Shown: positions 31,121 to 40,950 of the stretch, one piece after another
Layout of the letters: every line of letters starts with the position of its first letter
Numbering within the stretch: the first letter of the stretch is position 1
Translations under genes and position numbers: made by a program
Notes under the pieces: generated by a model
Seen by the model: only the letters and a program-made list of their open reading frames with translations
Databases searched by the model: none
What the model was told of the DNA's origin: nothing
Source: Branchiostoma floridae
Taxonomy: Eukaryota; Chordata; Leptocardii; Amphioxiformes; Branchiostomatidae
DNA length: 62,000 bases
Assembly (NCBI RefSeq): GCF_000003815.2
Contig: NC_049991.1
Span: 18,694,611 to 18,756,610, forward strand
Reading direction: 5' to 3'

Positions 31121-34100
31121 ATGTTTTCGTCGAAGGAAAATGTACTGCTGTTATCTATAAGACTATATAGGATCAGAAATTTCTTCATAAGTCGAAGATT
31201 TAGCAGTCAGATTTCGGAAAGAAGCCAAACTTCGTCAGGACCAGCTCCGTGTAATATTACTGCAGACGACGCAGTTGTTTATGTCCACGTGAGTATGCGT
31301 ACTAGTATGGTTTTGTTGATTCTGAGCGGTCAAGTTTAGGTCGGGAAATTAAGAGATACCTGTTTCTGAAGATTGAAGTTTTCCTGGTCAGGCATAAGGC
31401 TAGCACCAAGGTCAGATGTGATTATGTTATAAAATGGGACGACATTTTGATGATTTTCTAGCAGACGACAAAATGTTTGTAACGTTAATACCTCAGTTTG
31501 CATTACGTTTTGAAGGAGCTGTAGTGTATCGAATCCACTAATAGTCAACAATATAACCTTTGACCTTCATAATGAATATGTCTTTTTTCCTGCAGTGGCC
31601 TTACTGTAAAAAAAGATGCACCTACTGCAACTTCAACAAATATATCAGGTATGTCAGGGTCTCTCTCTTTTTCTCCCCATCTCTTTTCTTTCCTCTCTAC
31701 TACCTCTCTCATTCTCCCTCTCTTTCTCCCCACTCCCTCCTCTCTTTCTCTCTCCTCTCTCTACTCTCTCTGAGAATCTTCTCTCTCCCTTTCTCCCCAC
31801 TCACTTTTCTTTCCTCTCTACTACTCCCCTCTCCTTCTCTCTTTCTCACCTCTCTTTGAGACTCTCCTCTCTCTCTTTATTCTTCTCCTCACCTCAGTCT
31901 CTCTCCCTCTCTTTTTATCTTTCTCTTTCACACATGCCCACCTCTATTTTTCCTTTCTTTCTCTCCCTCTCTCCCTTTCTCACCTCTCCCTCTCTCTCTA
32001 CCTTTCATAAAAATCATAGCAAAACCATATAAAACAATGAAATCAATAAATGACCCTCCCCCAGTGCGAGTGTGGACCATGCCAGGATGCGCAGATGTCT
32101 GGTACAGGAAACAGCCACACTTCTGCAGCAGAGTGGAGTCAGGCGGGTCAACTCTGTCTTCTTCGGAGGAGGTAAGAACCAAAGGGAGATGGAAACTAAA
32201 TGGGATCTAAACTAGAAATTGAAAAACCTAAGTATGATGATATACACCCCAGTGTCAAGCTTTCACTTGTTTTGTAGAAGTCATTGTTACAGGCCCACAA
32301 TCTGGTGATTAGATTGATTAAATGTCAGGTGACAAGAGGTGATGCCAGGCTCTGGCATTTTCCAACTGCAATACAAATTAAATGTTCCTACTGAGGGATC
32401 TGTTCATCTGTCAGTGGCGGCGGCACCATGGGGGCAGTGGGGGCGACGCCCCCACGATAAAATAAGCTGAAACACTCAAAATCAAGCTGAAACCCTAGTG
32501 TATATTTTCACTAATGGAAACTTCATCAAATCTCGCTAGTCTACTGGCAAAATTTGGCCCTAAAATGCAGGAAATGACGTTTCAGAGGGTCCAGATTTCA
32601 AAATTTCAAAGGACCTCCCTTGTGAGGATTCGCGCCGTCGGCACTGGACATGGTGGGAAAATGCTACCGGAGCGTCGTCCCCCACGACCTTTTTCTAGTA
32701 GAAATTTCATTATCTTTGTTTACAAGCAAAATGTTCCCCTCAAATGCAGGAAATTGCATTCAAAGTGTCCTGATTTAAAAATTTCTCCAAAACTCCCTCG
32801 CTGCGGCTTGCGTCTTCGGGGCTCACGACGACGTAGTGCAAAATATGTTGGTGCGTGGGTCGTCGCCCTCAAAAATCGTTTTCTCTACTAGAAGTTTAAT
32901 TAAATTCAGCTTAGTCTGTCTGCAAAATTTGTCCTTCAAAATACAGGAAATGGCGTTTCAGAGGGTCTAGATTTCAAAAATTTCCAGAACCTACCGTGCA
33001 ACGGCTCGTACCTTCGAATTCGCCGCTCGAGATGGTGAAAATATGTTGGGGGTGTCGCCCTCAACAAGGAGGTTAAATTAACCTCCTTGCCCTCAATAAC
33101 TAAAGCTAAAACTATGTGTATTTTTGATAGAAATGTCATTGAAGTTAGCTTAGTCTGGCAGCAAAATTTGCCCCTCAAAATACAGGAAATAGCGTTTCAG
33201 AGGGTTTAGATTTGAAATTTTTCCGGGGGTGCATGCCCCCCGACCCCCCTAGTAGGGGGGTCGGGGGGCATGCACCCCCTTCGGCCCTCGATTTAGTGAT
33301 ATAAGAAATTTTCGCCCCCACAACTAAAAAATGGTGCCGCCGCCTCTGTCTGTGTATGTTTTTATATTTCTACTTTTGATAGTATGGGCCATGATATTGG
33401 TGCCTGACATAAAGAATTAAACTACAAATGATGATTGTCTTTTGTCTTTTTTTCTTGGCTGCTGACACTTTTGAACTTTGTAGGAACTCCTTATGTTGAT
33501 TGTTGAGATTATCATTGTTGTTGTTATAGGAACTCATACGTTATGGATTGTTGATATTATTGTACAGTTGTTGTTGTTGTTGTTGTTGTTATAGGAACTC
33601 CGAGTCTTGCTTTACCTCACACCATGGCTGTAGTCTTGGAGACAATATCCCAACATGCACTGCTGCCAGCTGATGCGGAAGTTACGCTCGAGGCCAACCC
33701 CAGTTCGACGGAAACGGACAAACTCAGGTGTGAGACCTTCAGGATATTTGCAAACAAACAACAAACAACAAACAAAAAATATATATTACAGAAAAGCCTA
33801 AGGCTTTGGTAGCCTGACTACCTCCTCCACAGGCTCAATCCTTTTACTTGCTCTTTGGCTGGTACTCAGGCTACTGAATTGGCATCCAGCATAAGACGTA
33901 AACAAATCTGACAATTGTTGATGCACACATTTATTTTACATTCCCTCAAACAGCCCTGGGTAGACTCTGTTTGGAAATGTGAGATTTTGTCTATGTCATA
34001 TGTATAGAGATGAAGGGTTATTTCAGTGCAACTTTTGTTGTTGCTCCTCAGGGAATTTAAGACCGCTGGAATCAACAGATTGTCGCTTGGTATCCAAGTA

Positions 34101-37100
34101 AGTCAGGAAATCATATATATATCCAATTACATTTCAGACTCATATACTACCTAGTATACAGCATATGCCTTTCATTTTTACATTTTACTTTTATCAACAG
34201 GCTTTCAGTCCTCCTGACCTTCATCTACTTGGAAGGGACCACAGTGTGGAAGATTCCTTAAGGTAAACAGCTGTTCTTTCTAGATTGTCAGGTTTTGCAA
34301 CAGAGCCTCAAGCTTTTGAATACATTCCCCAAGCGCCGCTTGTTCTTTTCATCTGACCCCAGACCTGAACATTACTCGCGAAAGTCAACTTGGAGTCGAC
34401 TGTGGGTTTACACGTAAGAAAACACGTCTTGCCGACCCCATTCCCTGCAAGTCCAACTTGAGCATGGTTTCCAAGTAATTCAAGTCTTGGAGAAGGGTGA
34501 CGCTGTTTCTAACACTGACGATGATGCTTTGTTTAATTGCTCTGTCTCTCAGCAGACATCTGTCTGTGAGGGTCTTGGATCTTCCTCCCTCAGTTTTCTT
34601 CCATGTTAGAGTTAGTCTATCACATGATAGTATGATCATATCTTGTGCCACATGTTACGTGTTACATATTACATTTAGCTGACTGTACTCCTGTGTTTTA
34701 ACAGAGCCCTACAGGAGGGAAGAACCCTGTTTCCTGGGAGGGTGTCAATAGACCTGATCTTCGGCAGACCTGGTCAAACTGTGGAGGCATGGCGGGGGGA
34801 GCTGCAACAGGTGGGTTATGTGTTCAAAACTCGTACTATTTTCCCAAAACTATCGTAGAGTAGAATTTGTTGTCACCAAGCACAGTAGGGGCATCTTCTC
34901 TTCAAGTTTATAGTTTTAAAGAACGCTTCCAGATAGATGAGCAAAAGTTAGTTGTGACGGGTCGTTCGGTGTAATATTACCCAGCTGCTGTTGCGCTGCG
35001 TGCCTGCAAAGCTGGTGTGTTACGCCAAAGGGCGGTTATACTGGCTATACAGATACAGATACAGATGTTAGTCTCTTCAGTACACTAAAGTAAATCTCTG
35101 ATTTATCCAGTTGTTCAGATTGAATAGTATTGTTAACCTGGATTTTGAAACTTCATAAAGGTACAAGGCACAGATACATCTGATTCAGTGAACCGATATC
35201 TCCCCTTTTCTGCTGTAGGCCCTGTCTGTGTGTGACGACCATGTCTCCCTGTACCAACTTACACTGGAGAGGGGAACTGCACTGTTCAGACAGGTGGAGA
35301 AGAAACAACAGGTGAGATTTAGGTCCTTAAGGATCTAGTAGCCTTAAATTAGCAAGAAAGCGCATCTGTGCTGGTACATTTCATGATGAAGTTTGATGTA
35401 GCGAAACACACTCGTAGGCCAGCATCACTCCTCTGGCAGCTTTTGATGCTATCTTAGGCTACCGTAGGATGTGCTTGGAGATTAGATGCACAATACTAGT
35501 ACCAGCCAGCCTCCTAGTGTATAGAAGTGAGGGACTATCACAGCCCCTGACAGCAAAGTATGCATTACACAGACCTCTTGGCTGACTACACTCCAGTTTA
35601 GTACTACTATGTATCTTATGCCATTACAGGATCTGAGAACAGCCCCTAAGAACAGGCCCTAAGGATTTTTGTGGTGGGAAATGTTTTGGGAGATGAGACC
35701 AGGGGTGGGCTACAATATTGTAAATGCAGAAACTTTTGCAGTGGTTTAATGTTCGCGTTTTTTTGCGGTGGCCCCTTCACCACGAACTTAAAACCACCAC
35801 CGGTTGGAGTGTCAACCACAGTGCATGGTGCTACTGCGAACTTAAAACCACCGCGAAAAGTCCTTTTTCCTGCTACCGCAAAATTAAATCCCCGCGAACT
35901 TAAATGCAGTATTGTAAATGACAGTTTCCTGCATTTGTGCCCTGCACAGACTGTCCCAGACCCAGACACCATGGCAGACCTGTATGCCTGTGCCAGGGAG
36001 ACGCTACAGAATGCAGGCTTTCAACAGTATGAGGTCTCCAACTTTGCAAGAAATGTGAGCTGAGATTTATGATTTAAATTAAGAAATAAACACAAATACA
36101 CTGAAATACAATAAAGAAGGGGATAAGGAAGTAGTATTTCTTCATGTACTGATTCTAGAAATGCCTGAGTACTCCTGAACCAGTAGAGCGAGGCCCTACC
36201 TCTGGACCAAGATGCCTGAGTTTGATTCCGGCAGTGTCGCTCACCTGACATGCACACTACTGCAAAGGTTCACAGTGCTTATATAGTAATGAGAGAGGAC
36301 GTTAAGCCTTGGTCCAATGTTCATTGAACATGTCGAAAAGATCTAGAGGAATTTTTTCCAGGTACAATGAACCTGTAAGTAGCTGTACGATAGCATCTGT
36401 GGAAGAATAGCTTGTCAGTGAGCCGAACTGGATCAAAATCACTTTTACCCTGGTTGCCAGAGAACAGCGCTCAGCGGCTACGGGTTTTCCCGAGCCCCTA
36501 GCAACATGCCCCGTAAAATTGTTTTAGTTGGCTGCAAACTGTGTGTGCGGCATAACTCCCTTGGCCGGCTTGCGCTTTACTCTGACAACCAGGGTAGATC
36601 ACTTTCGCAAACTATGATTGTTGATCAGTCTGTGTCCTTGCAGGGTGCAGAGAGCAGCCACAACCTGTCTTACAAACTGTGTGTGCGGCATAACTCCCTT
36701 GGCCGGCTTGCGCTTTACTCTGACAACCAGGGTAGATCACTTTCGCAAACTATGATTGTTGATCAGTCTGTGTCCTTGCAGGGTGCAGAGAGCAGCCACA
36801 ACCTGTCTTACTGGAGAGGGAAACAGTACATAGGAGTGGGGCCAGGTAAGAACATCTGTACCTGAATGTGTGAGTGTATGCATGTACATGGATACATGAT
36901 GAGTAACTGAGCATGATGTGTGCTTGTGTGTGTGTGTGATGATGTGGATGCATGCATGTATGCCGATCAGTCATAGTCATACGGTGTGTCGTACGGGGTG
37001 GCATAACCTTTCTTCTAGCTGAATACGAGACAGGGGTGTGCCAGGTATGCCAATATAGTCATGTTATGTGAGTGTGGATCTACAAATGTGTGTGTGTGTG

Positions 37101-40100
37101 TGTTTGTGTCGATGTATGCGTTGATTCCCTGCGTATGTGTATCTGTGCGTGTGTGTGGTATGTAACATAAACAAAAAACAATGCACGCCCAGTCTCATCT
37201 GCACCATTCCATAAGGGATACCCCTAGGCTTATAGATAGTCTGGTTTTTCAGGGGCCCACGGCAGATTTGCGTGCAAAGGTTTGGGCCGGACTGACCGTG
37301 AGGCGAGGATACAGACTCTGGAGCCACAACAGTGGATGGGACGGGTGGAGAGACTGGGCCATGCTACTGCGAAGAGGACTTCTCTCTCTCAACTGGACAT
37401 GTAGGTTATGTGAACTAGAGTGGATTCCTTCCTCAAGCTACAAACATCTTTGGCACTGCAGTCTTCCCTCAGTAAGACATCTTGAGCCCCTTATTAAGTA
37501 ATTGGCTATATCATATATGTAGCTGATGTAGGTGGCGCTTTTGTGGCAAGAAAACAACCCCAAACGTGGCTTAGTTTGTATCCCTCCTTACTGGGGTTGA
37601 CTTTCATATCCGCGTTTGGGATTGTGTTTTCTCCGCAAAAGCTCCACCTACATCCGCTACACATATTGGTGAGAAGCAGCAGTCCAGTTGGTAGCTCGGA
37701 GGAAGATGTCTAATAGCCATGGAAACGTTACCATGTGAGAGACATTACTGGTGGTGTTAAAGAAAACTCCAGTATCCTTTGCTTACCAATTTGATGAAAT
37801 CATATATCACTCGTTCTCATTGAAATGTCGAAAATGACATTTTTTTGGTCGAAAAATAAATCGGCTTTATTTTCAGTGAAAACTACCTGGTTGTTTAGGA
37901 AAATTCCTCTTTTAACCATAGCCAAAAAATGGCAACTTATTATTTTCGGTCCCATTGGTAATACATTACAGGGCGGGTAACAAACGTTACCGGTAACGTT
38001 TGTTACAACAGTAAACTTTACCCTGTCTTCTTCGAAAGGACTTACCTTATTGACTACATTATTTAGGTATAAGTGGATGTCCCAAGGAACATTTGAAAAG
38101 TGAGCAGCTTTTTTACACCAGGTCAAATGGGAAGCTTAGACAGCATCGAACAATGGTAACGTTTGTTACAGTCATTTCTGTACAACATTTTGTTAAGCAA
38201 GGTGGGATACAAATAACAGTCAACAACCCTTTCTTGTTTCTTTAGGAAGCCAGAAAAACTGTACAGCGTCACAAAAATGGTTATTTCTAGTCTTATACGC
38301 GGATAATAAAACCGTGGCAACCATCGTACTCGTGGTGGTAACGTTTGTTACAGAATCTGGCGACAGGCATAAACCACCTCACGCAGCCTCCAAGATCCGT
38401 GACAGGAGCGATCTGACGTGATCGGGCAGAGGGCCTGGGTAGTTGGTTTCACCTGCCGAACTATTATTCTGGGAACTGAATTGTTACATGTTTGGCTACC
38501 ATTTGGATTCTTCGTTTCTTCTCAGGCGACAGCCATTTTTTAGGGTGTGAAATCCGACCCGTGGCTATAATAACCGTCTAAGCCATCAACCAATACGAAT
38601 GTTGTTGTGCATCTTTTGTAAAACATTACAGGGGTTATGGAAAAATGAAGGAACCTGTGACGTTGTCTATAATTTTCTCCATATCAAGCCGTAAAGTCAG
38701 GCGACAGCATTTCGACATTTGAATGAGAACGAGCCATATATGGGCCCACTTCCTCAGAATTCCTCCCTCGACTTGTTTTTATTAGTGTAATATCTGCACC
38801 TAAAGAACATCCGTCCTAGTTGTAATCTTCTTCCATGTTTCCTTGCAGTCTGGAAGAAATCCTGATGTTGGGACTGAGAACCACAGAGGGTTTGGCCAAT
38901 GAGGTGAGTGATGGGTGAAATGGCTTACAAACATCAACTCTTGCATCCTGTAGTTCATTATACTTAAATCTTGTAGTGAGGCCATGTTGATGCTATTATA
39001 TGGAACACATCTGCGTGGCTGGACATAAATTGTCTATCATTTGGGAAAAAAAGTTTCGACCATACTGTTAATCTGAAATGTAAGCAAATATGTCTTAAAA
39101 TGCAAAAAAATAGTTAAGCAATGGATATCAATGTCATGGAATGCCAAAGTTAGAACCAAAGTCAAAGAGGAAGATGTGGAAGAAAAATGGAAGTTAGAGT
39201 ATTATTTTGTACTCCGTATGTTTGACATTTGTTCAGCCATCCTGACCACTTTCATTTCATAACAAAGGCTGTATCCTGTCCAGTTGGGTTTATTAGTTGT
39301 CTGCATTCCTGTTGTCAGAGATGGGTGCGGTTTTCAGGAGGAACATCACTTCATGACATCTTTGGGACGTCTGTGGCAGCGCAGGGCTTCGTGAATGCTG
39401 GTTTGTTGGAGCTATCTCACAGGTACATTGTAGAACATAGCCTGGGTTCCACCCGGATAGTAGTTCGCTCTGACGTTTATTATACATTAGATACAGTCGC
39501 TTCTAGCTCTGACTTTTTATATACACTACATGCAGTAGCTTCTCTACTATTCCATATGGGAAACTTGACATCTCTAACATCTGGAATCATCCAAATTTTG
39601 GACGAGAGCACTGATTAGTACAATGAGCCAATTAAGGAATGTATTCAAGCGCTTGTTCAACACCCAAAACGCCCTCTGTACGCTTGTGGGAGGGCCTGTT
39701 GTCATCGAACGAACGCTCCAGAACCCATTCCTTCATTCACACATTAACTGGCGTCACCACCAAAATGTTTGAATATACAGTTCCCCAGACGGGTAGCAGA
39801 AGCAACAAGGCGAGTTATAGGTTTATCCAAGGACATAATGTCCTTGGTTTATCATTCCTGATTTCTGCTTTGTTTTACAATGGATAATGTATTGGAGCTT
39901 GTTTGTACCCATTCTTAGTACCTTGTAATAACAGTGGATCTGCAACATCAGCTTACAGATGTGCCCTACATTTGTATGTGACACATTCTGTCATTCTCTA
40001 TAGGACAGTTTAGCCATAGCCATTGCTATGGGGCTGATGTGGATCTAAAAGGTTTTACCTTGTCAATTCCACCTGTCTTGTACAGTGAGAATAAAATCGT

Positions 40101-40285
40101 TGTCTCAAAACCCTGTCCATTGTGCTGTTGCTTCCTACAGCGTTCTGAGGGCGACGCACACAGGCCTGGCCGTGTTGGACAGCATCATTCCAGACCTTCT
40201 CCTGGCAACCCAGGACTGGTACAGGCACAGATGTGATGATGGGGATAAAACTGGTCTCCACTACACTTCTGGCAGAGCCGAATAA
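31121..40285 (+). CDS. RSAD1: Radical SAM domain-containing protein 1, mitochondrial (HemW-like)
   Basis: Complete gene in 14 exons: 31121-31288, 31596-31648, 32065-32171, 33595-33727, 34052-34097, 34201-34262, 34705-34810, 35219-35311, 35950-36054, 36782-36845, 37253-37400, 38849-38903, 39319-39422, 40141-40285; 1389 nt, 462 aa plus TAA. All junctions are GT-AG with matching phases. The N-terminus is basic and hydrophobic ([16 protein letters not shown]), fitting mitochondrial import. The radical-SAM cluster motif is C60-x3-C64-x2-C67 ([11 protein letters not shown]). GGGTPS follows at about 108-113, LEANP near 145, NRLSLGIQ near 165, then YEVSNFARN and the HemW-type HNxxYW motif (H297-N-L-S-Y-W302) with VGPGAHGRF. 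The family, HemN relatives, is implicated in heme binding and transfer rather than coproporphyrinogen oxidation. Human RSAD1 is about 440 aa. Odd feature: a perfect tandem duplication over the exon 10 acceptor. Confidence 0.95.
31660..32010 (+). repeat. 350-bp CT-rich (polypyrimidine) tract
   Basis: Almost pure C/T on the coding strand ('tctctctttctcccc' variants), ending 55 bp before RSAD1 exon 3. It generates long Ser/Leu/Phe-rich ORFs that are not genes. Confidence 0.95.
32413..33345. mobile_element. Composite non-autonomous element with GC-rich inverted ends
   Basis: About 930 bp in RSAD1 intron 3, from gtggcggcggcaccatg to atggtgccgccgcc. Inside are four diverged units sharing 'caggaaatggcgtttcagag' and 'agatttcaaaaatttcc' (near 32565, 32745, 32945, 33185). 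A perfect palindrome with 27-bp arms and one central base lies at 33225-33279. Confidence 0.7.
33066..33088. mobile_element. Palindromic micro-insertion with flanking direct repeats, site 1
   Basis: AAGGAGGTTAA-A-TTAACCTCCTT, flanked by gccctcaa on the left (33057-33064, then one C) and gccctcaa on the right (33089-33096). It lies inside the 32413-33345 element. Confidence 0.75.
33481..33600 (+). repeat. Three tandem copies of the RSAD1 exon 4 acceptor motif
   Basis: 'taggaactc' occurs at 33481, 33527 and 33592, each of the last two preceded by a GTT-repeat tract; only the last leads into exon 4 (GA ACT CCG AGT). The first reads into an in-frame TGA. They look like non-functional copies of the 3' splice site made by local duplication in a (GTT)n-rich stretch. 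Confidence 0.6.
34952..35065. repeat. Dispersed 'gctggtgtgttacgcc' repeat in RSAD1 intron
   Basis: Includes 'gtcgttcggtgtaatattac', 'gctggtgtgttacgccaaag' and a tail 'acagatacagatacagat'. A related inverted fragment is at 20459-20502. Confidence 0.6.
35392..35636. repeat. 'ggatctgcttggagat' foldback family, copy 1
   Basis: Related to 48310-48455, 54272-54457 and 61745-61940. Shared words are 'taatctccaagcagatccta' or its complement, 'ggcataagatagtacc' variants and 'actggccaaggagtg'. Confidence 0.6.
35711..35935. repeat. MITE-like repeat, 'gtaaatgcagaaa..gcagtgg'
   Basis: Ends 'acaatattgtaaatgcag' and 'atgcagtattgtaaatg' pair as inverted repeats, with internal 'gcgaacttaaaaccaccgcg'. Related tandem pieces are at 53190-53430. 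Confidence 0.65.
36536..36811 (+). repeat. Perfect 138-bp tandem duplication across the RSAD1 exon 10 acceptor
   Basis: Units 36536-36673 and 36674-36811 are identical by eye over all 138 positions. Each holds the end of intron 9 (ccttgcag acceptor) and the first 30 nt of exon 10 ([10 protein letters not shown]). 138 is a multiple of three, and the copied intron part has no stop in the exon frame. Using the upstream acceptor (exon start 36644) would thus insert exactly 46 residues in frame and duplicate part of the HNxxYW motif. Confidence 0.95.
37513..37667. repeat. Foldback element in RSAD1 intron 11
   Basis: Arms of about 55 bp ('gatgtaggtggcgcttttgt' and its complement 'gcaaaagctccacctacatc'). 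Confidence 0.8.
37801..38742. mobile_element. 942-bp non-autonomous DNA transposon with subterminal repeats
   Basis: 35-bp inverted ends (catatatcactcgttctcat and complement atgagaacgagccatatatg). Inside, ggtaacgtttgttac occurs at 37992, 38155 and 38337 and inverted at 37977, the first pair forming a perfect 30-bp palindrome. No transposase is encoded. Confidence 0.75.
39430..39815. repeat. Dispersed 0.4-kb repeat, copy 1
   Basis: Matches 47563-47880 through 'atctggaatcatccaaattt', 'gagggcctgttgtc', 'ggcgtcaccaccaaaatgtt' and 'gggtagcagaagc'. In RSAD1 intron 13. Confidence 0.75.
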
Positions 40286-40916
40286 ATAGGAACTACAAAC
40301 TTTAAGCTAGTTGTCATATTTTCCTATCATTGCCTCAAATACAAACAAATCTACATAAGGACCACCTGGTCAATATGCCGGTCAGAACCAATTTTTCTTC
40401 TTAGACCAGTCCAGAAAAAAACACAATCCTTACCTACCATTACTTTTTGGGTACAGGTCTGGCTCTGGCTATTTTTAAACCATATTTTAGTCATTTTTGT
40501 CAAGCTTTTTATTTTCTTTAATAAAGCTACCATTTTCATGTCCGCTGGCCAAACAACACTTAGAACACAGTACAAGATGGAAAGCATGACAAAAATGCCT
40601 TAAACAGCCGGAGCCGATCATCTGCTTGGAGAGTGACTGTGTCTGAGTTACCAGTTCTACCAATTTGAGTGCTAATGTATGCATGACCAATAATTGCATT
40701 TTTGTTGTAATTTTTGATGTTCTACGTTTCATGAGGGGTGGGTGGGGCTACATCTACCTGAAGAAGGTCGGAGTACTTGACCGAAAATTTGTTGTGAGTC
40801 TTTCTTCTGTTGTGTTTAACTTTTTTAACTATAGATTCTACCAACACTGATAAGCTTTCATTCCAAGATTGGATTATTATGAGAGTAATAAGTTTGATAT
40901 TGCACCTGAATGGACT

Positions 40917-40922
40917 AATAAA
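40917..40922 (+). terminator. Probable RSAD1 polyadenylation signal
   Basis: AATAAA about 630 bp after the RSAD1 stop, followed by a GT-rich stretch (ctgttgtttaac). An AATAAA also overlaps the stop codon region near 40280 but is too close to be the main site. Confidence 0.45.
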
Positions 40923-40944
40923 GCGACACTGTTGTTTAACATGG

Positions 40945-40950
40945 TTTATT
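40945..40950 (-). terminator. Possible distal polyadenylation signal of the CK1 gene
   Basis: Minus-strand AATAAA about 2.8 kb past the kinase stop codon, in repeat-poor DNA that would be a long 3' UTR, as CK1 delta genes often have. A nearer minus-strand AATAAA lies at about 43101-43106 and is the alternative. Confidence 0.35.

Noticed and set aside
31560-32032. Ser/Leu/Phe-rich ORFs of 99 and 138 aa
   Set aside because: Products of the CT-rich tract; the first residues of one frame are simply RSAD1 exon 2 running into its intron.
36506-36865. 119-aa ORF with a perfect internal 46-residue repeat as a repeat protein
   Set aside because: It is RSAD1 exon 10 plus duplicated intron sequence, not an independent gene.
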